A stretch of DNA of 64,000 bases from Hetaerina americana (GCA_022747635.1 JAKTNV010000003.1:101044454-101108453); one strand, 5' to 3'; shown: positions 9,719 to 23,500, numbered from the stretch's first letter. A program made the numbers and translations. The notes: a model not told the origin generated them from the letters alone.

Positions 9719-12700
9719 GTTAGATTAATTTGGTATTTATTTCTTCAAATGATGTATATATTTGGAACATAAGCCGGGTCATATCAGTACGCTAATGCTT
9801 TACGTTAACCGTCAAATTCTCGAACGCAAAGGACCTCGCGGTCTGACACCACCTTGGTTCCACAATGTGTACAAAAGCGTCTCAGTTTCTTCGTTACCTA
9901 CTTGTAATAGCTGTAGGCTGGTATTTTCAGCTTTTCTGGTTTCTTACAATGCACATTTTCTGTCAAATGCGTTGACATTAATCATCATTATTTCATGATT
10001 TTTCACCCCACCAAACAGATGCAGTAAATTCGTATGCATCAGTGGGGTCACCTAATTATATTTATCTCAGTATTGATTAATATACTAGCCGATGAGAAAT
10101 ACATTTTCAGCGGAATATCTCGTTACAGCGGAGTGATTTCAGTCGAGTCAGTAATCGCACCTCGTCCGCCCCTAGGACCTTCGGGGGAGTTCATGTGTCA
10201 GAGGTGCACAAGTCTCGTTGACTTTTAATCAATGGATGTCCTCCTCGTCTCTCGAAACCTCAATGCGAGTGCGGTTCGTCTAATGACGGGGTCAAAGCAA
10301 TTAAGCTCGGGAATATCCTTGTTATGTCCAGTGAATGTAATTTCACGTCACCGTCGTATGTCCTCATCACCTTTGTCTCGCACGAACCCTAATCCTTTTC
10401 AGAGAGACGACCTGAGTGCCTGCCCTCTTGGCAACTTTCCAGTTCATGAGCTTGCCATTCGTTGCTGTCGTAGTGAATGAACGTACGCATCAAGTCGGGA
10501 TATATTAAATCAGAATTTAATGTGAAAGTCGTCTTCATGTATGGAAAATGCGCTCATGGAGGCATTTAGATGCTTGTATTACGAAAGAGTGTGATGGTCT
10601 TTTCTCTAAAGATAATCGTCCTTATAAATCTAGATATATATTCAGTAATGAGATGCTGAGATCGCTTAGAAATATCCGGTCCTATTAATATCACACTCTA
10701 AAAATAGTCGTCATTTACTTTGGTGGTGAGTGGGAATTCCCGGCGAAGAAAAGAAAGGTTCATGACTGACTGTGTTTTTGTTGATCTAGTTCCATGTGAT
10801 ATTTTCATTAATAACATTCCCGCAATGAAAATCGATTGAATTTTCTCGTATTGGATAGGTGGGACCATTATTAAGTTTCCAATTTAGTTACCTGTTCCGT
10901 TCTGATTATAGTGCACTGTTTCGACGTGAAACTGTATAAAATTCACGAGAAAGTTCATGAATATACACATTTTGCCGTAAAATGCGTGCGATTATTTTTC
11001 TCCTCGTTGTCACACATTCTTAAATTCCAGAGCAGTAAAAGCGGAACGTACTAACATAAAAGATGTAGATGAATGGCGTCACATAATGCATACCTATTCA
11101 GAGCCATGGATATATGAAGAATGTTTAATGCCCGTGCCCGTGGTACGAGGAAAGACTTTGTGAGTAGTTTGCAGGTGTTCGAGTCGTATCATCGCTATTT
11201 AATGAAAATGGGTTTAATTTTGTGCAAAGCGAATCAGAAACCCGTGCGTTAAAGCAATTCCTTTCAGTTTAAAAGGCCCCAATAATGACAACCCTTCCCT
11301 AAAATGCCGTCCCTGTATCCTCCAAGGTGCATCATATTAGCTCAATAATTGACTTTGTTTGGGGATTTATCGCTCCCGGCCGAAAAAAAAATCTCTCTCT
11401 TGAGAATGCTTCCATTGTTCAGTCTGCTATCTGAATCGAAAATACCAAATTAAGATTCCGCTGACGCCTTGAGAAAAGGATTTCATTATCGTGGCAGTTG
11501 TAGTGGCGATACGCGCCTGTGGCTATTGACCTCGTTCGTTTAACAATTCCTTTCATTGGCCCTTCATAAAGAAGATAAATTCATGTGAAATGTTCAGCCA
11601 TTCGTATCCGCCCTCCTTTAAGAAATATATACCCGTAGTTAATGCGTGTATTATATTTATTGGGGTTTCGCGAGATTTTCCAAAGGAAGCTCCAGAACTT
11701 TAATTACTTTATCTGGCCGTAAATAGTAACGATTACATGTAATGTTTAGCATTTTATCCTCTACAAATTGCCGTGCGTCTGTATAAGAGGTGGATGTACA
11801 CATGTTATTTTATAGCATATGAAGAATTTGTAATGATGCGGACAGCACAAAATGAATGTCTATTTCGCGAGGGGAAAGATAAGTGACTCCAAGTGTATTT
11901 CATGTTTAATAGGTGCACTCGTGCATGATGGGAATGAAGCTGACATCATAGATGATAGAGGTCTTCATTTGGGCGAAATTTAGACATAATGGTCCCTTCT
12001 TCCATTTAACCCATCGTCGTATACATATTATATTAGGCATTAAACTTATAGTTACATTCATTCGTACGTGTGAATACATATGGACAGACACAAATTCATT
12101 TAAGCATTCACAAATTTGCACATCGAAAAGAAAAGGGACATCATCAGCAGAATGATAAGGGAATATAAGGATCTTTGAAGTGTTACGAATCCAATTTGCG
12201 GATAAGCACGCAAAAGCACTCTTCTTAAGTTGAAGCTCGAGAAGTTAAGCTTAGGTCTACAACTTTGCGGTGAATCACGGAAAATGAATTGAAAATTGAA
12301 TATGCGAATTGCAAGACATGCAATCCAGTACCCTCACAGAATAAGGGAAAATATCGCTATACTTTGAGTCTTTGGACTTGATCAAAACTTTGCTGACCAA
12401 ATTTTGCAATTAATTATTGGAAAAAAAATAAAATTTGAAATAAATATTATAACTATGCAGTAACAGGAATGAATATAAATTCTATATCTACGTTTGCCAA
12501 AGTTAAGTGGCCGAAAAAATTGCCTTTATAGTGCTGCCGGGTTAAAAGATATTCTTCGAAGTCGCTCTACTTTTGGTCCAGCAAAAAGTTAACGTAAAGT
12601 AGATTACGCATTTATATCGCATGCTTAATTTTTAATTAGTTCGCGCCTTATTTGGGTTGGTATCTTAAGAATAATTCTGGAAGCCATCGAAGCTAGCTCG

Positions 12701-12727
12701 GCGAAAAATTTAAATTCTCGATTATAG
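9719..12727. other. unassigned AT-rich DNA
   Basis: Nothing gene-like was recognised in this AT-rich stretch. Open frames here are below 110 codons and lack recognisable motifs. No repeats shared with the rest of the window were noticed. Confidence 0.55.
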
Positions 12728-12737
12728 TAAGATACAA

Positions 12738-12870
12738 TTCGACCATTTCAGAGTATAAAAATCATTTGTCTTCACCGGGATTCGAACCCAGATCCCTCGA
12801 TGTCCGGCCGCGTGCTTTAGCCCTGAAATCGCTACATTGTAATGCACATTTAGCGGATGATTCCGTTGAA
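12738..12870 (-). mobile_element. tRNA-head repeat, foldback type (copy 1)
   Basis: The minus strand carries a tRNA-like B box (GGGTTCGAATCCCGG-type, plus-strand ccgggattcgaacccaga at about 12775-12792) and the block TGTCCGGCCGCGTGCTTTAG on the plus strand. Beyond the head, on the side toward lower coordinates, is the block seen on plus as TTTCAGAGTATAAAAATCAT. The same head and block recur at 30081-30190. On the other side, 12833-12863 (acattgtaatgcacatttagcggatga) matches, in inverted sense, the sequence next to the 30-kb copy, so this is also a partly inverted element. Degenerate; it is not a functional tRNA gene. Confidence 0.72.
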
Positions 12871-12879
12871 AGGCATTGT

Positions 12880-15868
12880 CACGGCATCTCTCGCAGTTTC
12901 TTGGAAATAGTAAGATACTTCGGAGTGGAAATAGAATACTTTTGTTTATCGTGAGGAAAATGCTTTCTGGGGTCCTTACAGCAATCATATTTTATCGAGA
13001 TCAACATATTCTTTGGAATGGAAAGCAAACTCCTCGGACCGACCATTTTTATCTAATAAAGGGACACAGAGACCCCTAAATGTGAGGGTATTTATTTTAA
13101 CGAGATACTATTTTTCACTTCTCATTCATGTAAATATTCCTGCAAAATGTCTCCGTTGGACCGATTATGAGGCACATAAGTTTACTTAATTGCATTTATC
13201 TATTACAGAGTACTCTGCAAGGTATCGCTAATGTGTGTGGCTGGGGATGTTTACATAATTTACATTGTTCATGGAGATGAAAATAGGAACTGCATGAGCA
13301 AACTAATGAAAATAAGCTCTAAAACATCGCTGCCTCACGTTAAAAGTGCACAAGGGTATGTGCAGAAAACCAGCTTGAAGGGCGTACTCCAAAGTTATCC
13401 AATAATTTCTAATATTCATAGGGTCAATCCAATAATGACTACAATTTGATTACCAAGCATGTTAATAAAGATGAAGGAATAATATCTCATCATTTAAAAA
13501 GCTTTACGTAATTATACTGTTGTAAGAATTACATAAATGTTGCGATTCTGCAATTGCCGAGTTAATGGCTAAATTAATTAATCGTGCCGATTGATTGAAT
13601 CCGCCTATGGTTCACGTTGAAGCAAATTAACCCATGGGGCGAAGGGTTCCCTTTTGAGGAGAGATAAATTGATATTTACCCTTGCATTGGCTTTCGAATT
13701 CGCGCCGACACTGCAACTGCTGAAATACTTCGGGATCTACAATTCAACCCCTAATAATGTTGAACGAAAACGTGACTCGGCGAAAACTGAACACCCTAAT
13801 AAAACTGACCGTTCGGGAGAAAATGTGATGAAACGGGTGTATTGTTTAGATATGCCTACATAATTTTTGCAACCAAAGTTAAGTAGAAAATTAGGTTGGA
13901 ACATGGTTTGAGTCGATTTGTTTTTCAATCGAAAACGTTGAACTCATTCAATCAAAAAGCGGAAGATTGTTGGACATTTTTCAAGTATCATTCATTTCGT
14001 TCTCCAACATTGAAGAGACAGCAACACATTAAAAAAATTGAAGACTCAATGCTAAACACGGGTGTTTATCAAATTTTTATTCCCGCATGCTGGCAAATTG
14101 TCCTACTGTAGTGGATATGTGTTACCCTACAGTTATTTTCTCATCAAGCTCGCTTGGTCCTTCAAGATCCCTTGGTATGATCTCATTAAGTTCGAGTTAA
14201 TCGAGGAAATGCATTTAAAATTCGTTTTTCATGAGACCATGAGAAGTGCAGGTCCGCCTCGGTTCTTTTCTACTTCCTTTCTTCGTTCAAATTAGTTGCC
14301 CTGTCGTGTTCCAGAGATCATCCTTACCTTGTATTTCCTAATTTTCAAATGGGCGGCTTGTTAACGTGCTCGACACCTCAAGGGAAACAACCGCATCATC
14401 TCAGCCTTTTTTTGTTCACCTTAGCCACGTTCTAGGGCGAAAGCAGTCGTGTTTCACAACTATCAAAATCCTAACCGTTCGAGGCTCTCTTTCGAGTGGA
14501 GTGAAAGAGCGGGTTTGTGGATTTCAGTTTTATATTCTTCTATTCGCTGTTATGCCCGCCATCATTCGGTGTTCATTTTGATCCTATCAATCATCATGGT
14601 GGCCATTTCGATGCAGCTGGGGGTCACACACGTGCCTCCGCAGACATATTTTAGGGACGGAAACATTTCTGGAAAAAAGATTGATTTTTAGTGGTGGTAG
14701 CTCGAGGGGGCATCTCCCTTTTTAGGCTTCGGGAAAAGGTTTTTTTGACCCGAGCGGACTCCTCGGCGTGAACGCGATTCCCAGCCGGGCGGCAGCCGGA
14801 TGAATTTTATATTAATTCCTCTACTGTTTATCGTTTATTTGTTCCGCTATTTTTCTCTTTCTGCCGGCTATTCTAGACACATAATCTGCATGAGTTTCAA
14901 CGCAATAGTAGGATTTAATAAATGATTCTTGCTTTCACTTATTGGCGATAAGCGTTTTCATAAAAATTAATGTACATTTTTAATAATGGTCTCCTTTGAT
15001 CTATTCATTATTAATTAATTTTCATTCACATCCTTTTAATGATCCCAGAAGACTTTTTTGTCGACGGGGTTAGCTGCACTTCACCATGTTTAACGCCACT
15101 TCCTCTAGAAATATGATCACAAAATCATATGCTCGCGTATGTGAATCCTTTAGTCGACATTTCAGATTTTCTCTCCGGGAAAGTGGAAAGAGTAAGGAAA
15201 TTATTGCGATCAGGAGAAAATGAGGACTAATTTCTGGAGTACATGATTAACTAATTTCGGAAATTTTCTTTTTTACAGTAAAAAATTATCCGAAATGGAG
15301 AATAAATGCATACAAAATTGATTTTAATATTACTAAATGGAAGGGCAACAAGTGTAGAGAAGATTGACGGACTTGCACTGTTGAAAGTATTTTTAATTAA
15401 TATTTTATACACAAGTTTTAAGGTTAATTGCACGGAAGCGTCAAAATTTGAATATCCGATTTTTATTTTTCTAAAAAGGAAGAGCAGTTAGGATTAAAAA
15501 TTTTGTCGGCAAAATTTCTTTCGGGTAAAAAGAATAAAATGTTCTTTCTTGCTATTCCATTCGCTGTTTCAGTTTTCCCGCGTTCCCTCCCCTCCTTTCA
15601 GAAGTAAATTTACTTTGAAAGCGTAAAATCATTTGATTTTGTTGTGCAGTTTACCTGTATTCATTTGGTTGCCCTCGTTTTATTATCGGTTGTTCCTTTT
15701 AAACATCCCCCCGAAAGAATATTTACCCTGCAGTTAAAGAAAAAATAATAATTAAAAAGAGGATGCTGATTCAGAAATACTTATTAATTTATCATTAATC
15801 CGGGACCCATTTTTTGGCTTGTTCTTCGGATTTTTAAACTTCGAAATAACAACCAATACAATCACAAA
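12880..15868. other. unassigned AT-rich DNA
   Basis: No gene or shared repeat was recognised. Frames up to about 90 codons occur on both strands, consistent with chance. Confidence 0.55.
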
Positions 15869-15869
15869 C

Positions 15870-15968
15870 ACCCAAGCCCTAGGTGGAGAAAACTAAAAAA
15901 AACTTGGGCCAGAATGGAGTCCGCGACGTCAGGGTTGGAAGGCGGAGGCATTACCCCGCCTCCGGCGG
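15870..15968 (-). mobile_element. degenerate tRNA-derived SINE (CCTAGGGCTTGG family), copy 1
   Basis: Shares with 18026-18125 the plus-strand block CCAAGCCCTAGGTGGAG followed by AAAAC, and about 60 bp further the block CATTACCCCGCC(T/G)CC. The intervening tRNA-like B box is eroded here. On the minus strand the order is head, spacer, then CTCCACCTAGGGCTTGG, as in a tRNA-headed SINE. Too degraded to set exact ends. Confidence 0.65.
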
Positions 15969-15969
15969 G

Positions 15970-18025
15970 ATGCAAACAAATGATTTAGGAAAACAAACGA
16001 AAGTATGTGAACATTCTAAAACGCCAAGGAAATCAGAATAAAATGTTTACTCCTGGGCAAGCCATTCTTCTAGTGTAGGAATCGACGTGAATATGGGTGA
16101 AGTGCAATTCCTCTTAATCGTTAGACTGAAATATGATTGTATCGTCTCTCATGAGAATATATAATATCTCATGATAATGATTCAAAGTTTCCTCCCTTAG
16201 GATTTAGACCCAAGGCATTAAGTGCAATCAACGAACGCCCATAAGGATTTACGTTACTAGATAATTTTCTCGACCACACCTTGGGCATGCCCTGTGTGTG
16301 GGAAGACATTTTATCAGAAGAGTTCATCCTCGATTTAAGAAACTTCGAGTTAAAAAAAAACTTTTTAGGGCCAAAAAGCCAAAAAGTTCATTTTCATAGT
16401 CTAATGTGAAGGTTCTTCATTTCCTTAGAAGTTCGATTTTGGATAAAACTTTGTAGAGAGGCTAACTCATTTCTTTGAAGCAAGAGAAGTGATTTCACGA
16501 ACTGTGGGAACCGTTTGTAGCCTGTGAGGAAACGAAACTTTTTAAACGACCCGGTAGAGGTGTAGAACAGCTTTGACGTCCACTGTCGAGACGCATGTGA
16601 GCACAACCGTTGAAGCGGGGGGAGGAGGGGGGGGACGAGAACCTGCTCCCCTGGTTTTCTCAGTGTGGGTTAAAAGTATCAACTCCTCAAAAATCAGGGC
16701 TGCCACCCAACTGGTAAACTGGGAAAACCTGGAGTAGTTTGGGTAGGCATATGTTAGAAAGACTATTTACTGGAAAATCACCTTTAGGCATAGTCATTGG
16801 TTCCTTATTTTTATCTCTATACGATCTCAAACACCCGGTTTAATATTTCTGGCATTCCATTACAAATGATTTATTGATTGAAACTTCATTGCATTTGCAT
16901 CATCGGGTCTACTTGTTGATGCAGATGCAATGCATTGAAACCGGGGCCGCGGGTCATTAAAACTGTGGTCTGCAAATCTTCAAGCACGAATTCAACCCTT
17001 GAGAATAGACTACAGAATGTGGCGACTACATGGCGGTGGGTGGTGCATTAGCGATAGCTGTGGCTGTTTTAGGCTCCATGGTCACATCTATGTCATTAAT
17101 CCAGGTTTCAAGATTCAATATTCTTATATGAGGGCCATATACAACGCATTTACCTACATATAGGGACATGGCGATTTCTCTGACACATTTACTTGTATAT
17201 AAAGGTATGTTTATATGCTGATATATCACATTGTTTATTTTCAATTGAAATGGAGTGACGAATGTGTTCCCTTCTCCTCATTTCGCACTCTATAAAGACC
17301 CGTCAGTGAGCCGTTTCCTATAAAAAATCTGCACACATATTTATGGGCTACAACCTAGCCATTCGTGTGTGGCTAGAATGTAAACAAGGGTGTATAATGG
17401 GTATCTCTTGAGTAGATTGTTTTGTTTTCGGAAAAAGTTGGCAGAAAAAATTGAGCTATAATCGATTTTTTCACAATCCCCTTTTGCCTAGATAAACCTG
17501 CATTGGCTTTGATTATTCCCACGCATGCGAATATGCAATCTACAATGTATTTAAATTGTATTTTAATTATTTTTTATGATGCCAATGCAACTACATTTTG
17601 TTCACAAAAGTAGAAGTATTTACGAGCGATATTTGATACTAGGGGTTGCGCCAATACTAACCCCTTATTCTAAGTGCTTAAGAGTGTTCGGATAACACTA
17701 CATTACGGGTATATATTCATTTGCTGTGGTATTCAATCGGATAATTTATGACGGGCACTACGAATAGCTACTTAATAAAACATTTTTTTAGAGCTGTGTG
17801 AATGTCAATAGGAAAAATATGTTTTATTCTAATAATCTAAAGTGAGGACCGTAATTTCGAAACAATGCAGATTCACACGGTCGTAAATTTCTTTACCACG
17901 GAACATGTACGAGCAATAATTAAATACATTTGAAGGATCATGTATTTATTTAGCCTTAGTCTTAAAACAGCACATTTTGGCCCTTACGTCGGACAGTTAA
18001 TATTAATACAGAGTCTCAGACATCC
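15970..18025. other. unassigned DNA with a small foldback
   Basis: Mostly AT-rich sequence without recognised genes. A short foldback at 16887-16932 is entered separately. A G-run-rich patch lies at about 16616-16634. Confidence 0.55.
16887..16944. repeat. small foldback ending in a CATTGAAACCGG block
   Basis: Arms 16887-16902 (cattgcatttgcatca) and 16917-16932 are reverse complements with one mismatch, loop 14 nt. Directly after the right arm comes CATTGAAACCGG at 16933-16944, the same 12-mer found at 50375-50386 in the larger foldback, in the same position relative to the hairpin. The two are therefore likely members of one foldback/MITE-like group. Confidence 0.6.
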
Positions 18026-18125
18026 AAGCCCTAGGTGGAGGAAAACCCCGCCACCATGCGGGAATCGAACCCGCGCCCTCTGAGTTGGCAGGTGAGGACG
18101 TTACCCCGCCGCCACCGGGGCCGGC
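18026..18125 (-). mobile_element. tRNA-derived SINE (CCTAGGGCTTGG family), copy 2
   Basis: On the minus strand: a G/C-rich head with GGGTAACGTCCTCACC, a clear B box GCGGGTTCGATTCCCGC, then GGGGTTTTCCTCCACC and TAGGGCTTGGATGTCTGAG. The order of A-like part, B box and conserved downstream block fits a tRNA-headed SINE. It is better preserved than the copy at 15.9 kb. No clear target duplication was found. Confidence 0.75.
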
Positions 18126-19381
18126 GTTTCATTTAGATGTTTTCTAACATCTTATACTCATGTGGATGGAAAATATATTTCCTTTTCACTCCACATTTGG
18201 GCCACATTTACGAGTGCTATATTTATTCAGAATTTTCGTGTCAATATTATAAGACTGCATTAAATTATGCTTTATAAGTATAGCGACCCGCTCATTTATT
18301 TCTTATTGGACAAAGTGTAAAACGAACTACACGTGCCTGCCCCTGGTTGTAAACTGTAGCATATTTTCCATTCTCGGAGGTCAGACCACCAGTGGCAGCT
18401 GACGCTTGTCGTGGCGCCGCTTTGAGTGATGCGTATCCATTCATCCCAGGCCGCCAACATTAGTCTCGGGCGTATGTAATAGGAGCCCACTTGCGGGCAC
18501 TACGGGCAGGTATCTCCGCCCATCACTCCCGTCCTTGCGCGCGGGGTGTTGTGCAATCGCTCGACCACCTCCCACGCCCCCTTCACCTTCCCAACGGCCA
18601 CCTCCCTAATGTCCGGGCATTCGTGACACGATCACCCGTGGCACGTGGGATGCGCTATCGCGGCGATGCACGGCTGTTGCTTTGTGCCCGGATGGGGCGG
18701 ATGCGAGGAGGCTTCGGGGTGGGAGTGAGCACCCTCCATCCACCCCACCCTGCACCCCTCTCTGGACCCCAACCTATCTTGCTCCTCTCGTCTCCACTCC
18801 CAATTCACAGTTCCACGCCGTGCCGTCTCTTCCCCGTGCCTTACTCCCCTGCCCTCCTCCTCTGGCGCCCCGAAATGAGTGACACCTAATATGGCTCGCC
18901 CAGCGTTCTAGTTCACGCGTTTCGTTGATGTCTCAGAGTTGGCGCCTAGTATGTCATCGCAAGGGTCGTTCATGAAGAACGGTTTGGACCATTTGGCGAG
19001 TGAAATTAACGTGAACAGGCGTAGAAAAAAAGGAGATCGAGTGGTTCAAAATTACTCGAACGCGGGAACGCTCTTTATTCTCCGACCCCTTGTCCGAGCT
19101 GGATGGACGAGCTGGTATCTCCGCCGACGTGTTTCCATCGAATAATTAATTTTCGATGTTCCCACTAAGAACTAATCACACCTCATTCTCCTAAGCGATT
19201 TGAACGATGAAAATTAGATTCATCTCCGTCTGTGTATATCGAATTCATCCAGTGAATCTAATGGACGCCTCTAATTATGTGTGCAGTTAATTGGGTAGTG
19301 ACATTGTTTTATTTATTCATTTAATGTTCCTCTAAACCCTTGGGAAAATATTCAATGCAGTGTGAACCCTGCATGAAATTG
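18126..19381. other. unassigned DNA with GC-rich island
   Basis: About 18490-18900 is GC-rich, with C-rich runs (cccaccctgcacccc) that open a 132-codon frame and several others. The predicted residues are proline- and arginine-rich low complexity with no family motif, so no gene is called. Confidence 0.55.
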
Positions 19382-19387
19382 CTATGG

Positions 19388-19621
19388 ATGGGAGACATGG
19401 TAGTCAAGCGGGTAAAGTGCTGGTCCACAGGGTACGATTCTTGAGGGCACCCAAAGCGGCGTGATTTTTCGGATAACATTCGGGTTTTCCTTGGGAACCT
19501 TATACCGCAGAGGGAATAAGGAACTGCCCGCCCATCCTGATGTGAGAATTTCACGCGCCGTTGGGATTAGTACCAGGTTGAGCTCTTTCCTCACCTATCA
19601 AACTAACCTTCGGGTTGATAA
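19388..19621 (+). mobile_element. tRNA-headed SINE, sibling of the 9.4-kb copy
   Basis: On the plus strand: head-like TGGTAGTCAAGCGGGTAAAG with an eroded B box (ggtacgattct), body with CCTGATGTGAGAATTTCACG and GGGATTAGTACCAGG, and end CACCTATCAAACTAACCTTC followed by GGGTTGAT. The body and end match the element at 9428-9706 in order and orientation. A short repeat CTATGG flanks it at 19382-19387 and 19622-19627, possibly the remains of a target duplication. Confidence 0.8.
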
Positions 19622-19627
19622 CTATGG

Positions 19628-20495
19628 TATTTGATTTTGATATAATGAGTATATCCAAAAACAAAACTATTATTATTTATTCGTGGATTCAAAACATTTA
19701 GAGTTATTTAATTCAAAATAAAGCATTTAAAATCATGACTACAAGTTTCAAGGTGGAACATTTGTGATTGCTTCTCAGAATGTCACAACTACTTGGGTAT
19801 TTTGAATGTAAAAGTTCGCTGTAAGTTACTATGAGATCTCTATGTTCATTTACCTCTTAATAAAGCTTCTTCCATACGACATCTGTACTCGTTGAACACG
19901 TTTATAATATTGTAAAGTGTGCGCTTTTGGCTCCGACATTGGAGGTGTAATTTAGCCCCCTAACTACATTGGCAGGGTTGACATTTGTCACGAAACAAGA
20001 GCGATGTCGAAATTATAGATTCAAGCATTCATTTTTCCCGCTCACTTTTCGCGACATCAATAAAAGGGGGAGCACCTAAGACAGTAATTGGTACGCGCTG
20101 TCGAAAATAGGCGTATAGAAGATTAAAATCCCCTAAAATTAAGTACCTCCAATATTGGCGTCCTAACGTCCCCCACCGTGCGCCCTTGTGCCGAATGGGG
20201 TGTATGTGAATGTAGATGAAGTCTATTGTGCTTCCGAATTGGCCATCTAGAATGAGTAGAGCACTAACCGGAAAAAAGTGTCTGAATTGCATGTCTTGGT
20301 GCATGCCCTCTTTTAATGATTTTTTCACATTCTCTTTGTGTAGGGACAGGAACAGCTACAAATAATATAGCACTCTGAATATGCGTAGGCATATTGCATG
20401 AATGATGTTCGGTCGCCCCCTTTCCACCCGGTTATTGGGTGCATCGCGGGGTGCCATGTGCGTGAGGAAGTAGAGGGAATTCAGGTAGAATGGCT
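19628..20495. other. unassigned DNA
   Basis: No gene or repeat was recognised. A 169-codon plus-strand frame that starts at about 20398 runs through the LINE-tail repeat below and has no family motif. Confidence 0.5.
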
Positions 20496-20556
20496 GGTGA
20501 GCTACCACCCCTTGCCACACGTCCTTGCGACGGCCTGCGAGGTATCATGCAGATGT
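20496..20556 (+). repeat. degenerate LINE 3'-tail block
   Basis: Plus-strand ccaccccttgccacacgtccttgcgacggcctgcgaggtatc is a diverged reverse complement of the block at 4240-4281 (ccccgcaagccgccgcaagggcgtgtggcgggg). It is followed by gcagatgtatgaatg, resembling the decayed microsatellite tail. The LINE copy would therefore be on the plus strand, with its 3' end here; its ORF part was not recognised upstream. Confidence 0.6.
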
Positions 20557-23500
20557 ATGAATGAAATGGAGTACGAGACCCACCAACATGTTTCAGTATT
20601 AAAGATGCATACAACATTGTTATTTAATACTCCATTTTTAAAAAGCTTTTCAGTGTGGTTTAGAAAATATAGAGTCGCTCGATCTGGTTGCTTTCTTACA
20701 TCGTTTCGCTTCATCGTCAAGCGGTCAATGTTAAATCTCTTCAATGCATGTAGGAAGATCATCAATCAACAGAAGCACACCAGGTTGATCTTTGCGGTGC
20801 AGTCTGGGCTGTGTAATTATAAAACTCCTAATGTAAGCTTTAATTACCCGTGGTGTGGGTTTCTCCGAGGGTGCGAGCACGGGACCTTCGTGTTGGGGGA
20901 GTTTTGAGTGTTGTCTTCGGCTGTTGATTTCGACCACATAGAATCACTCCAACTCTCATTGATTTAAATTGTTGCCATAAAATGTAATATACATCATTCG
21001 AAAGCGTCCTTAGTGCTAGTGAAGAAATAGTAACTTTCTCGTGTATCGCCGTTCAGTCGCACCCAATTTCTTCTATTAGGTGAAACTAATTTCCTCGGTC
21101 TTCATAACTCTGAGCGAGACGAGTGTCAATATAAACAGCGACCGAACTGAGGGAACCCTGAATAATGATCCACATCACTCCTCCTCTGTATGCTCGACTC
21201 TTGGCCCTCTATATTAACTCATATTAAATCTCTCCCTTTCTCCCGTTTGCACCGTCTAGTTTTGAGGAAGGAGGTTAAAGCCTCCCAGCCCTCCTCCACG
21301 TGCATCGCCCTCTCCCCCTCCCCTCGATCGCCTTCCCTCCCCAACCCCCCCGGTTCCGCCCCTCTCCCCCCTCCTCGCCACTCCCTCCTGACCCCTCCAC
21401 ACCCCTCCGACCCGAAGTGGCGTGGCGGCTGGGCGGAGGGCGGGCGGAGGTGCGGCGGGAGACAGCATAATAACGAGGCCGCACATGCCATATTAGGAAG
21501 TCTTTCCCCTCGTGTAATCAAAGAGTCCACCTCGATATCTCTCTCGCTTTTCCTTTTGTCCGCTCTTCACCTCAATTTTGCCGCTTTTTATGTTTTATAA
21601 AATATGCCATAATCTTTTTGGTTGGTCGATTCGCGTAGGAATGTTGGAATGAAACGCGTGGTATTGGCAGAAAAGTACGTACGAAGTATTTATTTTTGTT
21701 TTTTAGCTTGAATTCCAATACCAGGTGGTCGTGTTAGGTTTATTTACATGCCTTAGGTTACCAAATAGTTTTACTACTTTTATTTTGTAGGTAAGTAACC
21801 TAAGTTATCCCATTCATTTTGTTTTATCTCTTCATCATGTGTCGTTGGCACCGTAAATTTTCCATGAATGTGTCATTCCATGTTTTATTATTGATATATT
21901 TAATTATTAATATCCTTTTATCAAAGATACGTATGAAAGCAACAGTTATAAACATCGCTTCCGTAGTTTTTTTTTTGAAAAGCTGTAAATTTTAGTATGC
22001 ACAATGATCAATTAAAAATGGACGGATTATTGGACTGTATGAAAAGGCTTTTACTAACTAGGAGTCCAAGGTAGAAAATAATTTTGAGCTAACAAGTTTA
22101 GACGAGTGTGTATTTGCTATCATATCTAATTGTTAGTTGTTTTGAGCCATCCAAAACCTACCTCTATCGCTATATTATCCATGGTAATCGCTCTCTAAGT
22201 ACCCGTCGCTTCTTCTGAATCATCTGACCTCATTTGTGCGATTGAATGGTTCAAATCACGATTTGGTGTCATAATATTACTGAATGTGCAATACTTGTTA
22301 GTTCTACTAAAAGCGCAGGCCAAATACAGAGTAAACAAGAGGCTTCATAATTGTTCTCAATGAGCGGATCGCTCATTTCTAATCAAAATGTTTGGAATGA
22401 CCCGGGATCCATGCCCAGTTGAGAATCATGAACGATGAAGCCATCATATTTTTTTTTGCCTGTGATAATTTGCCTCGGAAGGACTGAATTTTTTGAAATA
22501 ACCACACGAAACCCGTAAGGCATGCATGGTTCTTTAAGGACAACGCCCTTTCTCTCCCCAGTGATATTTTCCCTGGCTCTGGCCGTTTAGCGAGTCGGGA
22601 TTTGGCTTGCTCCGTCTTCTCCGTCTCTCAAATTCTCAAGATGGAAACTCATAAAAGTGGACGAGACGACGTAACCCCTCGTCCACTGCACGGCAGGGGA
22701 CGGTCGAGGGGCGAGGCGCGTGAGCGGCGGAAGGAGTTTTTTCCGGAGTGCAAGTAATGCGAGGAGGAGAGCGGGAGAGAGTTCCGTCAGTCTCATTTCT
22801 TTTTATTCCCGGTGGGGAATGTCTGCAGCACGTTTTTCTTTCCCACCCTCCACAAAAAAATGTTTAAAAATATTCACGTGACTTTTTCTTCCCCGACGTC
22901 CTCTCCCTTGGGATGCACTTAAAGAGCGGTTTTTTATTTCCCGTGACCTCAGTTCCACTTGCATGTGTCCCCCCCAATGGTCGGCAGGAAACTTATTTTC
23001 TTAATTTTTCGAGATCAATTCGAGAGAGTAGTCACTGTTTTGCCCATTCACCTGATTACTTACCACCCCTGACCCCCATTTGGTCCGCGTTTGGAGCATT
23101 GCCTTCGCGAGACCCTCACTTGGTCAGGAGCATTGCCATCGCGAGATGTGATCCATTCCGTTGCCCTGGTATGATGAATTTTTAGTGATCCTTTTTTTTA
23201 TTATCCATCCAATATTTATTTGATCCGTGAAACGCCCGACCATTTACACAGTTACGGTTTCATTGTCTTAGTCAATTTTCATTCTGCAATATTGCTCTCA
23301 AATGAATCAATCCGTTTGTTTTCAGGTCATCAGGCTGCTTAACTATATTGGGTGGAAAGCGTAGAGTCATTTGGGTCATTAAATTTATTTTACGACAATG
23401 GGGAGGGTTTTCACACTGAAGTAGGTTTGATTTGAAACGAGCTTTCGAATGTACGTTCCGGTGAAGAAGGGCAGTCAGTCGACGGTTTAGAAATTGATAT

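Noticed and set aside
20398..20907. 169-codon plus-strand open frame
   Set aside because: It crosses a decayed LINE tail and shows no protein family pattern.
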